A stretch of DNA of 26,171 nucleotides from a virus. The stretch is from IMG/VR virus record IMGVR_UViG_3300019132_000069, positions 1-26,171 of that record, one strand, 5' to 3'. The notes under the pieces are model-generated. The model had not been told where the DNA came from, searched no databases, and worked only from the letters and a program-made list of their open reading frames with translations. The translations under genes were made by a program, and so were the position numbers. Positions 6,656 through 12,799 of the stretch are shown piece by piece; position 1 is the first letter of the stretch, and every line of letters begins with the position of its first letter.

Positions 6656-8287
6656 ATGGGTAAGACCGTCCGTATTGTGGCGATGCTGATCGCATGCGCC
6701 GCCGTTGCTACCTTCCTGTTTGCTCCCGATGCCTTCGCGGCGGTCGGCCCGCAGCCCGTGTCGGGCCATGCCACGTCCTGGCTGTCCGACATGCTTGTGC
6801 AGGCCAGCCCGGCGCTGCTGTCGTTGCGCACCCAGCGCGACGATCTCACCGCCCGCGCCGCTCAAAAGCTCGCCGAGATCAAGGATGACACCTCCCCCGA
6901 GGATGCCGCCCGCATCGAGAAAGAGCACAGCGACCTGCTGCGCGAGCTGGAGCGCGTGAACGGTGAAATCGTCACCCTTGAGCGCGCTGCTCCGCCGGCC
7001 GATGCCGACGCCGCAGTGCGCGCCGAACGTGAGCGCATCGCCACCATCACCGACCTCGGCCGCCGCTCCGGCATGAGCGAGCAGGACATTCAGGCTGCGG
7101 TGACGGGGGGCACGACCCTTGACGTGTTTCGCCAGCGCGCCTTCGACCACATGGCGTCCCAGGCTGAAGCCACCCGCACCTCCGGCATTCGCGGCGGCCA
7201 GGACGAAACCGAGACTCGCCGCATGGCCCTCGGCGAAGCGTTGGGTGCTCGCATCCTCAATGCTGTGGGTGTTCGCACGGATGTGTCGGATGCCGCCCGC
7301 GGCTTTATGGACTTCAGCATCTCCGAGATGGCTGCCGAGGCGATCGGCCACCGTGGCATGATCCGTTCGATTGGCCAGCGCGAAGAGGTGCTGCGCCGCG
7401 CCTTCCACTCAACCTCGGACTTCCCGGCGATCTTCGAGAACGCGCTCAACCGGGTTCTGCAGGCCCGCTACGAAGCGGCCCAGCCGACCTATCGCCGGAT
7501 CGCGCAGCAGCGCACCTTCCGCGACTTCCGCCCGCATAAGGTGGTGCGCGCCGGTGACTTCCCGCAGCTGCAGCGGGTCGGCCAGGGCGGCGAGATCAAG
7601 CACGGCACCTTCGGCGAGAACAAGGAAGAGATCCAGGTGCTCGCCTATGCCGTGCAGTTCGGCATCACCCGCGAGATGATCATCAACGATGATCTCGGCG
7701 CAATCGACCAGGTGATGGGCTCCTACGGCACCACCGTCGCCTACTTCGAGGAGATTACGTTCTACGCCATGAAGAACGCGAACTCCGGTGCCGGTCCGGC
7801 CCTGAAGACCGACAACAAGGCGGTGTTTCACGCGGATCATGGCAATCTTGCCGGCTCTGGCACCGCGATCACGGTGGCCGCGCTCGGTGCCGCCCGGGCG
7901 GCCATGCGCAAGCAGACGAGCCTGGACGGCAAGACCAAGCTCAACATCTCGCCCCGCATCCTCCTGGTCGGTCCGGACAAAGAAACCGAGGCCGAGATCA
8001 TCACGGCATCGGTGACGCCGCAGCAGGCCTCGAACGTCAACCCGTTCTCGGGCAAGTTCCAGGTCGTTGCCTCGGCCGAGATCGCCGGCAACGCGTGGGA
8101 ACTCTACGCGGAGCCGTCGCAGATGCCGGTGTTTCAGTGGGGCTATCTCGAAGGCTACACCGCGCCGCGCGTGCGGATGGACCAGCCCTTCGGCATGCAG
8201 GGCGTCGGCATGTCGGTCGAGCACGACTTCGGCTGCGGTGCGATCGACTTCCGCGGCGCGTACCGCAACCCGGGCGCGGCCTCCTGA
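6656..8287 (+). CDS. Major capsid protein (Mu gpT-like / protease-fusion-type capsid family) with hydrophobic N-terminus
   Basis: 543 residues from ATG 6656, chosen because GGAGA (6643-6647) is well spaced; ATG 6641 in frame is the alternative. The C-terminal ~300 residues form the shell protein: FHSTSDFPAIFENALNRVL (250-268), FGITREMIINDDLGAI, VFHADHGNLAGSGTAI, ISPRILLVGPDKETEAE and a closing FGCGAIDFRGAYRNPGA, all typical of this capsid family. Residues 55-130 are a charged coiled coil, probably the internal scaffolding (delta) domain removed by the upstream protease. The first ~28 residues are odd: a lysine/arginine start, a hydrophobic core (IVAMLIACAAVATFLF) and an APDAFA|A ending, which looks like a signal peptide. 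This should also be cut away in maturation if the delta domain is. The shell identity is certain; the purpose of the leader is unknown. Confidence 0.92.
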   Translation: MGKTVRIVAMLIACAAVATFLFAPDAFAAVGPQPVSGHATSWLSDMLVQASPALLSLRTQRDDLTARAAQKLAEIKDDTSPEDAARIEKEHSDLLRELERVNGEIVTLERAAPPADADAAVRAERERIATITDLGRRSGMSEQDIQAAVTGGTTLDVFRQRAFDHMASQAEATRTSGIRGGQDETETRRMALGEALGARILNAVGVRTDVSDAARGFMDFSISEMAAEAIGHRGMIRSIGQREEVLRRAFHSTSDFPAIFENALNRVLQARYEAAQPTYRRIAQQRTFRDFRPHKVVRAGDFPQLQRVGQGGEIKHGTFGENKEEIQVLAYAVQFGITREMIINDDLGAIDQVMGSYGTTVAYFEEITFYAMKNANSGAGPALKTDNKAVFHADHGNLAGSGTAITVAALGAARAAMRKQTSLDGKTKLNISPRILLVGPDKETEAEIITASVTPQQASNVNPFSGKFQVVASAEIAGNAWELYAEPSQMPVFQWGYLEGYTAPRVRMDQPFGMQGVGMSVEHDFGCGAIDFRGAYRNPGAAS

Positions 8288-8307
8288 TCCCCGCCTGACT
8301 GAACCGC

Positions 8308-8329
8308 AGGGCTGGCCTGGGCCAGCCCT
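8308..8329 (+). repeat. Perfect inverted repeat between capsid and cement genes
   Basis: AGGGCTGGCC (8308-8317) and GGCCAGCCCT (8320-8329) form a 10-bp perfect inverted repeat with a two-base centre. It lies 20 bases after the capsid stop codon. The downstream bases (GTCCCTTTC) are not a clean T run. It could be a weak terminator or a 3' mRNA-protecting hairpin for the very highly expressed capsid gene. Confidence 0.55.
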
Positions 8330-8361
8330 GTCCCTTTCAGCTTCCTGTGAAAGCTTCCCGC

Positions 8362-8694
8362 ATGAAAAACTACACTCAGGATGGCAAGACCATCACCCTG
8401 ACCGCGCCGGCCGGCGGTGTCGCCTCCGGCGCCGGCGTGCTGATCGGCTCTCTCTTCGTGGTGCCGCTCCACAGCGCGTCCGCCGGCGAGGCCTTCGAGG
8501 CCCGCACCACCGGCGTCATCGAGATGCCCAAAGCCGCCGGTGCGGTCACCGAGGGCGCCAAGCTCTACTGGGACAACACGGCCAAGAACGTCACCACCAC
8601 AGCCACCGCCAACACCTTTATCGGCTATGCCGCCCAGGCTCAGGCCTCCGGTGACGCCACGGTGAGGGTGTTGTTGCGTCAGGCGGGCGTCTAA
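8362..8694 (+). CDS. Capsid cement/decoration protein (DUF2190 family)
   Basis: 110 residues from ATG 8362. DUF2190 proteins are small beta proteins that decorate or cement the capsid surface. The pattern is typical: MKNYTQDGKTITLTAPAGGV, then SGAGVLIGSLFVV, GVIEMPKAAGAVTEGAKLYW, NTFIGYAAQAQASGDATV and a short LRQAGV end. A GTG at 8347 is in frame, but the family begins with MKNY, and GTGAAAG (8347-8353) can serve as a weak ribosome site for ATG 8362. It follows the capsid gene directly, the usual order. Confidence 0.9.
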   Translation: MKNYTQDGKTITLTAPAGGVASGAGVLIGSLFVVPLHSASAGEAFEARTTGVIEMPKAAGAVTEGAKLYWDNTAKNVTTTATANTFIGYAAQAQASGDATVRVLLRQAGV

Positions 8695-8698
8695 GCCC

Positions 8699-9088
8699 AT
8701 GCCGTCGCTGTTCGCCCACCTCGAGCGCGTCGCGGGCGTCACCATCGACCGGGTCCTGGCCGATGTGTTTGTGTTCACGCCGCGCCTGAAGGCGGGTGGC
8801 GACGTCAATGGCCGCGCATCCGATGCCGGCCCATCCTTTGTCGTCACGGGCATCTTCGTCTGTGACGGCAAGCTGATCGCCACCAAGGGGCGCGGCCAGT
8901 CTGACGAGGACGCCCCCGCCATGATGGCGGCCCCGGCTTTCCTGGACGCCTTCGCCAGCGCGTTCCCGGTGCGGCCCGAGGAGGGCTGGCATGTGCAGCG
9001 TGCCGACACTGGCGAGCGCTTCCGGGTCGGATCGGTGAAAGACATTGAAGGCGGACGGCTCTACGTCGCGCTCATGAGGCAAGCATGA
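8699..9088 (+). CDS. Putative head-tail connector (FII/Gifsy-2-like position)
   Basis: A 129-residue protein in the position of lambda FII or other head-tail joining proteins, after the cement protein. The C-terminal part (GWHVQRADTGERFRVGSVKD then GGRLYVALMRQA) has the alternating beta pattern seen at the end of many connector proteins. The N-terminal half (residues 20-50, VLADVFVFTPRLKAGGD) is also beta-rich. I see no single diagnostic motif, so the role rests mainly on gene order. Its last four bases overlap the next start (ATGA), which implies translational coupling. Confidence 0.6.
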   Translation: MPSLFAHLERVAGVTIDRVLADVFVFTPRLKAGGDVNGRASDAGPSFVVTGIFVCDGKLIATKGRGQSDEDAPAMMAAPAFLDAFASAFPVRPEEGWHVQRADTGERFRVGSVKDIEGGRLYVALMRQA

Positions 9089-9852
9089 CCCTGGCCCGCA
9101 CCGCCCTGCGCCTGGCGGCCGTCGAGGCGCTCGCCGCCGATCCGGTGATTGCAGCCCTGTGCGATAAGCGCGTCTTCGACTCCCGCCTGACGGATTTCGA
9201 TCGCAAGGAGCCGGTCCCCGTGCTCATCGTCGCCACCGACGATGATCAGGGTGAGGCCTATTCGCAGAACGGCGGCTTGCCCTTCGATCTCATGGTGGAT
9301 CTGTCGATCGAGATCGCCATGAAGGCGGTGGCGGTCGATGACCAGGACGAGGTGGTCGGGATCGGCACGCCGGCCACCGACCGCGAGCTGGAGGCTGCCC
9401 TCGACCTGCTCGAGGAGCGGGCCGTGGCGGTGCTGACCGCTGGGGATTCGGCCCAGGCCCGCCTGGTGCGCCAGGTCACCCGCCGCATCAGCCGCAAGAA
9501 GTCGGTCCGCTTCGTCACCGACGAGACCGGCGAGAAACTCGCGATCCGGCTGGTGACCTTCTCGGCGAGCCTCAAGGGCGAGGAGCGGCATGCGCTCGAT
9601 TTGCCCACCGGCCCGTTCGCCCGCCTGCCGGATCCGCTGCGAACGGTCTGTGAGGGGATGCCGGTCGGCTCCTCGGCGCGTGAGATCTGCCAGATGATCT
9701 TTGACGCCCTGCCGCCGCTGGATGCCGAACCATTCACCGGCGCCGATCTGGCGCTGCAGCCGTCGCAACTGTCGCCCGCTGCGCCGCCCGTGCGTGCCGA
9801 CCAGCCTGGCGGCACCCCCGAGATTCACGACAACACCCACCAGATCCCGTGA
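9085..9852 (+). CDS. Putative tail terminator protein (lambda U / Mu gp37 position)
   Basis: A 255-residue protein just before the DUF2635 gene and sheath gene, the place of Mu gp37 or lambda U, which cap the growing tail. It opens with a helix (TALRLAAVEALAADPVIAALC), followed by VFDSRLTDFDRKEPVPVLIV and LPFDLMVDLSIEIAMKAV, a pattern common in tail-terminator folds (helix, then sheet). The C-terminal 75 residues are Pro/Ala-rich and probably less ordered. It is longer than the usual 130-200 residues. Assignment by order and general fold pattern, not by a specific motif. Confidence 0.55.
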   Translation: MTLARTALRLAAVEALAADPVIAALCDKRVFDSRLTDFDRKEPVPVLIVATDDDQGEAYSQNGGLPFDLMVDLSIEIAMKAVAVDDQDEVVGIGTPATDRELEAALDLLEERAVAVLTAGDSAQARLVRQVTRRISRKKSVRFVTDETGEKLAIRLVTFSASLKGEERHALDLPTGPFARLPDPLRTVCEGMPVGSSAREICQMIFDALPPLDAEPFTGADLALQPSQLSPAAPPVRADQPGGTPEIHDNTHQIP

Positions 9853-9859
9853 GGCTGCC

Positions 9860-10063
9860 ATGCGCAAGCACGTAACCCCGGCAGACCCTGCCGCCGCGAT
9901 TCCCGACCCCGCCCGTGGCCGTGATCTGCCACCTGAAGGCGCCGAGGTCGATTGGAATGCCTACTGGGCAGGCCTCGCGCAGCGGGGCGATATCACCGTA
10001 GCGGACGTCAAGGACGCTGCGCCGGTCAAGCCGGCTGCCCCGGCGAAAAAATCCCACCCCTGA
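9860..10063 (+). CDS. DUF2635 protein (Mu gp38-like)
   Basis: A short 67-residue protein starting at ATG 9860, eight bases after the previous stop. The diagnostic DUF2635 pattern DPARGRDLPPEGAEV is present, then a YWAGLAQRGDI segment. In Mu-like phages the gene (gp38) lies directly before the sheath gene, as here. Function unknown. The C-terminal ~15 residues are Lys/Pro/Ala-rich. The start is inside a longer open frame (from 9701) whose first half overlaps the upstream gene and is not real. Confidence 0.85.
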   Translation: MRKHVTPADPAAAIPDPARGRDLPPEGAEVDWNAYWAGLAQRGDITVADVKDAAPVKPAAPAKKSHP

Positions 10064-10095
10064 CCATCCACCCCGTTTGAGGAGAGCCCGCTACC

Positions 10096-11637
10096 ATGGT
10101 CGCCTTCAACAACATGCCCGGCGACATCCGGGTGCCCCTGTTCTATGCCGAGGTCAATGCGGGCGTGCCGCCCTATTCGGGTACCTCGCGCCTGGTGTTG
10201 CTCGGTCGCAAGACGGCCGGCGGCTCGGCCACGAGCATGGTCCCGCGCAATCTCGGCTCAGCCGATCCGAACGCCCTGTTCGGCGCGGGCTCCATGCTCG
10301 CCCTGATGGCGGCGGCTGCCCGCTGGCACAATCCTGTCGGCGAGATCTGGGTGCTGCCGGTCGCTGATCCGAGCGGTACGCCCGAGGCGGCCAGCGGCTC
10401 CATTGCCATCACCGGCACGGCGATCGCGTCCGGCACCCTGGTGCGCTACATCGCGGGCGAGCGCGTGCAGGTGACCGTCGCGGCCGGTGATACGGCGACC
10501 GTTGTCGGCGCGGCCCTGGCGGCTGCGGTCGGCAAGGGTTTTACCCGTTACGGCAGGACCCTCGGCCATCCGGTGACCGCGGCCAACAATGCCGGCACCG
10601 TGACGCTCACCGCCCGCCATGCGGGCACGGAGGGCAACAGCATCCGCATCGAGGCCGGCCTCGACGGCGACGAGGTCGATCCCCCTGGGCTCACCGTCGC
10701 CATCGCATCGCCGACACTGACCGGCGGCACCGGCGATGTCGACATGGCCGCAGCGCTCGCCGCTCTCGGCGCCGAGCCGTTCGACTGGATTGCCGGGCCC
10801 TATGCGTCAACGGCGCAGCTCGACGCCGTGCGCGACTTCCTGTCGGATTCGGGGTCCGGCCGCTGGTCGCCGACGGTGGGGCTCGATGGTCATTACCTCA
10901 CCTACCTCGACGGCAATCTCTCGACGCTGACGGCATTCGGATCCGGCCGTAACGACCGCCATGTGACGATCAAGGGCGGACTGAACTCGCCGACTGCGCC
11001 GTGGCAGCATGCAGCGGTCGACGGGGCGATCACCGCGTTCTCGAAGAACCTGGGTCGCTCGATCGCCGAGGCGGTCGAGATCGCCCGGCCGCTGCACACC
11101 CTGGTCAAGCAGGGCGTGCGCCCGCCGAAGGCGAGCGCCGACCAGTGGAAGCTCGCCGACCGCGATGCTCTCTACCGCAACGGCATTGCCGCCGACGTGG
11201 TGCGCGCCGACGGCCAGGTGGCGATCGAGCGCATGGTCACCACGTACCGCACCAACGATTGGGGCCAGTCGGACATCACCTTCCTGGATATCGAAACGCT
11301 GGCGATCGCAGCTTATGTGAAGCGCTACATCAAGACCCGCATCACATCGTTGTATCCGCGGCATGTGCTGAAGGACGAGAACCCGACCAGCCAGCAGGGC
11401 ATCGTCACGCCCAAGCAGCTGCGCGCGGCGATCATCCACGCCTATGGCGAGCTCTACGACGCGGGCCTCGTCGAGAAGCCGGATCTGTTCGCGCAGTATC
11501 TGATCGTCGAGCGGTCGGCCGATCCGAACCGGGTCAACGCCTATCTGCCGATCGACGTGGCCAACCAGTTCCGGGTGTTCGCGGCGAACATCACGATCTT
11601 CCCGGAACTCAACGACCAGATCGCGGCGCTCCAGTAG
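10096..11637 (+). CDS. Contractile tail sheath protein (Mu gpL-like)
   Basis: A 513-residue protein that polymerises around the tail tube and contracts on infection. It matches Mu-type sheath in length and layout. The N-terminal part carries MPGDIRVPLFYAEVNAG and a RLVLLGRKTAGGSA segment. A beta-rich insertion follows (about 95-205, Thr/Ala-rich). The C-terminal core includes LIVERSADPNRVNAYLPIDVANQFRVFAANI near the end. A clear ribosome site (GAGGAGA at 10079-10085) precedes ATG 10096. It is followed by the tube gene, as in all contractile phages. Confidence 0.93.
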   Translation: MVAFNNMPGDIRVPLFYAEVNAGVPPYSGTSRLVLLGRKTAGGSATSMVPRNLGSADPNALFGAGSMLALMAAAARWHNPVGEIWVLPVADPSGTPEAASGSIAITGTAIASGTLVRYIAGERVQVTVAAGDTATVVGAALAAAVGKGFTRYGRTLGHPVTAANNAGTVTLTARHAGTEGNSIRIEAGLDGDEVDPPGLTVAIASPTLTGGTGDVDMAAALAALGAEPFDWIAGPYASTAQLDAVRDFLSDSGSGRWSPTVGLDGHYLTYLDGNLSTLTAFGSGRNDRHVTIKGGLNSPTAPWQHAAVDGAITAFSKNLGRSIAEAVEIARPLHTLVKQGVRPPKASADQWKLADRDALYRNGIAADVVRADGQVAIERMVTTYRTNDWGQSDITFLDIETLAIAAYVKRYIKTRITSLYPRHVLKDENPTSQQGIVTPKQLRAAIIHAYGELYDAGLVEKPDLFAQYLIVERSADPNRVNAYLPIDVANQFRVFAANITIFPELNDQIAALQ

Positions 11638-11683
11638 CGCCGCCCTGATCCTTTCTATCCCGTAACAGCAGGAGAGCCGCGCC

Positions 11684-12049
11684 ATGGATACCAAAGGCGG
11701 TCGCTATTCCATCGACATCAACGGCCGCGTGTTTTCAGGGCGCGGCGAGGCCACCATCAACCCGAGCACGGTGTCGGTGAACGCCGGCGCCAATATGGAC
11801 GGCACGGGCTATCGCACGATCGCGCCGAAGCTGGCCTCACTCGAGCTGACCTTCGATCGCGGCAATGGCTTCAAGTGGGATGCTGCCATGCTGCTCGAGG
11901 AGGTCAATGTCACCTTCGAGGAGGACGATGTCGGCGTCACCCATCTCTTCACCAAAGCGACCTGGGTTGGTGAGGGCGCGGCGATCAACACCGCCACCGG
12001 CGAGGTGACGGGCATCAGCATCCAGACCGACCGCTATCGCGCCGTTTAA
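11684..12049 (+). CDS. Tail tube protein (Mu gpM-like)
   Basis: A 121-residue beta-barrel protein that stacks as rings into the inner tail tube. The start MDTKGGRYSIDINGRVFSG and the later GEATINPSTVSVNAGANMDG and EEVNVTFEEDD segments fit the Mu-type tube family. AGGAGA (11671-11676) is a good ribosome site. The stop TAA (12047-12049) overlaps by three bases the stop of a minus-strand gene, so the two genes are convergent and tail-to-tail. Confidence 0.92.
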   Translation: MDTKGGRYSIDINGRVFSGRGEATINPSTVSVNAGANMDGTGYRTIAPKLASLELTFDRGNGFKWDAAMLLEEVNVTFEEDDVGVTHLFTKATWVGEGAAINTATGEVTGISIQTDRYRAV

Positions 12050-12351
12050 GCTGCCCGCTTTTGCTCGGCGGCTTGTGTCAGTGCCGCCAGCATCTCGCGG
12101 TGCTGGCGGTCGCGCTTGCCATCCCTTGCGATCAGCCCAGCGGTCGCCAGTGCGATCAGCCAGACAACAGCGGTGGCCAGCGGCGCGAAGGGCAGGGCGA
12201 TCAGACCTGCCACCTGCACCAGGAGCAGGATCAGCGCCGCGAACCAGCGCCGCCAGTAAAGCGCTGTTCCCGCCGGCAGCAGGTAGCCGCAGACGAGCAC
12301 GGTGCCGACCAGCGCCGGGATGATCACCTCTGACATCAACAACTCGAACAT
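12046..12351 (-). CDS. Small three-TM membrane protein encoded antisense inside the tail operon
   Basis: 101 residues on the minus strand, from ATG at 12351 down to TAA at 12046-12048. The ribosome site AGGGGG (12356-12361, minus) lies four bases upstream, which favours this start over an in-frame ATG at 12435 that would enter the chaperone gene. The protein has three likely membrane segments, about 9-25, 37-53 and 55-75, and a charged C-terminus (RDGKRDRQHREMLAAL). It fills the whole gap between tube and chaperone genes, where no plausible + frame exists. Hydrophobic-segment order and ribosome site argue for a real gene. Function unknown; superinfection exclusion or another lysogenic conversion role is possible but not shown. 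No convincing promoter was found upstream of it. Confidence 0.68.
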   Translation of the reverse strand: MFELLMSEVIIPALVGTVLVCGYLLPAGTALYWRRWFAALILLLVQVAGLIALPFAPLATAVVWLIALATAGLIARDGKRDRQHREMLAALTQAAEQKRAA

Positions 12352-12361
12352 CGAGCCCCCT

Positions 12362-12676
12362 ATGACAACCAAGATCATTCCGCTCAGCACGCCGATCCAA
12401 GGCCATACTGGACCGATTTCCCAGGTCCTCGTCAAGGAGCCGACCGGGCGCGATTACATGGCCCTCGGCGAACCCTCGATCTGGGCGCGCAACGCCGACG
12501 GCACCTCGTATGTGATCGAACACACCGAGGTGATCGAAAAATACATCGAGCGCTGCCTGGCGGACCCCAAGGACCCGCTGCTGCTGTCCCAGCTCGGCCT
12601 GGCCGATGCCATGAAGGTGAAGGACGCGGTGCTGGATTTTTTCGGGGCCGCCCGCAAGGCGGCATCGCCAACCTGA
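12362..12676 (+). CDS. Tail assembly chaperone, short form (Mu gp41-like)
   Basis: A 104-residue chaperone that holds the tape-measure protein during tail tube assembly. It matches the Mu gp41-like family: KIIPLSTPIQGHTGPISQVL then VKEPTGRDYMALGEPS. I take ATG 12362 (the family start); ATG 12320 and GTG 12302 are in frame but would overlap the minus-strand gene. The ribosome site is weak (CGAG). The short form ends at TGA 12674-12676. A slippery heptamer at 12637-12643 allows -1 frameshifting into the extension described separately. Confidence 0.85.
   Translation: MTTKIIPLSTPIQGHTGPISQVLVKEPTGRDYMALGEPSIWARNADGTSYVIEHTEVIEKYIERCLADPKDPLLLSQLGLADAMKVKDAVLDFFGAARKAASPT
12637..12663 (+). promoter_or_regulatory. 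Programmed -1 frameshift site (slippery heptamer and hairpin)
   Basis: TTTTTTC at 12637-12643 is in the X XXY YYZ register for the chaperone frame (GAT TTT TTC), a canonical -1 slippery heptamer. Three bases later a GC hairpin follows: GCCGCC (12647-12652), loop CGCAA, GGCGGC (12658-12663). Such a hairpin can stimulate frameshifting, though a spacer of three is shorter than the typical 5-9. Confidence 0.75.
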
Positions 12677-12798
12677 TCGAGATTCTCGTGGTCGACCTTC
12701 GCTGGGTCGACGCGGTCGGCGTGGGCGACCTGACCCTGACCGAAATCGATTTCTGGATAGAGCGCGCGGTGGCGCGGAAACTGCTGAAGAGGAAGTGA
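12643..12798 (+). CDS. Frame -1 extension of the tail assembly chaperone (gpG-T-like)
   Basis: After slipping at 12637-12643 the ribosome reads from CGG 12643 through to TGA 12796-12798, adding about 51 residues to give a ~145-residue long form. The new part contains LIEILVVDLRWVDAVGVGDL, then LTEIDFWIERAVARKLLKRK. The ending has the 'L-E-x-x-F-W-x-E-R-A' pattern seen in the second reading frame of contractile-tail chaperones (P2 E' and Mu gp42-like). No ATG opens this frame, and it stops one base before the tape-measure ATG at 12800, exactly the usual layout. It is not expected to be made alone. Confidence 0.72.
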   Translation, partial: RGRPQGGIANLIEILVVDLRWVDAVGVGDLTLTEIDFWIERAVARKLLKRK

Positions 12799-12799
12799 G

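Noticed and set aside
4423-7408. Long minus-strand open frames opposite portal, protease and capsid genes (631 and 512 codons).
   Set aside because: They are shadows of highly recognisable + strand genes and contain no domain text.
12364-12420. A minus-strand promoter for the antisense membrane gene (TTGGAT with a TGATCT at 17 bases).
   Set aside because: The -10 match is only two of six positions, so no promoter is annotated.
12352-12435. An upstream ATG (12435, minus) extending the antisense membrane protein by 28 residues.
   Set aside because: It would run inside the chaperone gene and lacks a ribosome site, while ATG 12351 has AGGGGG close upstream.
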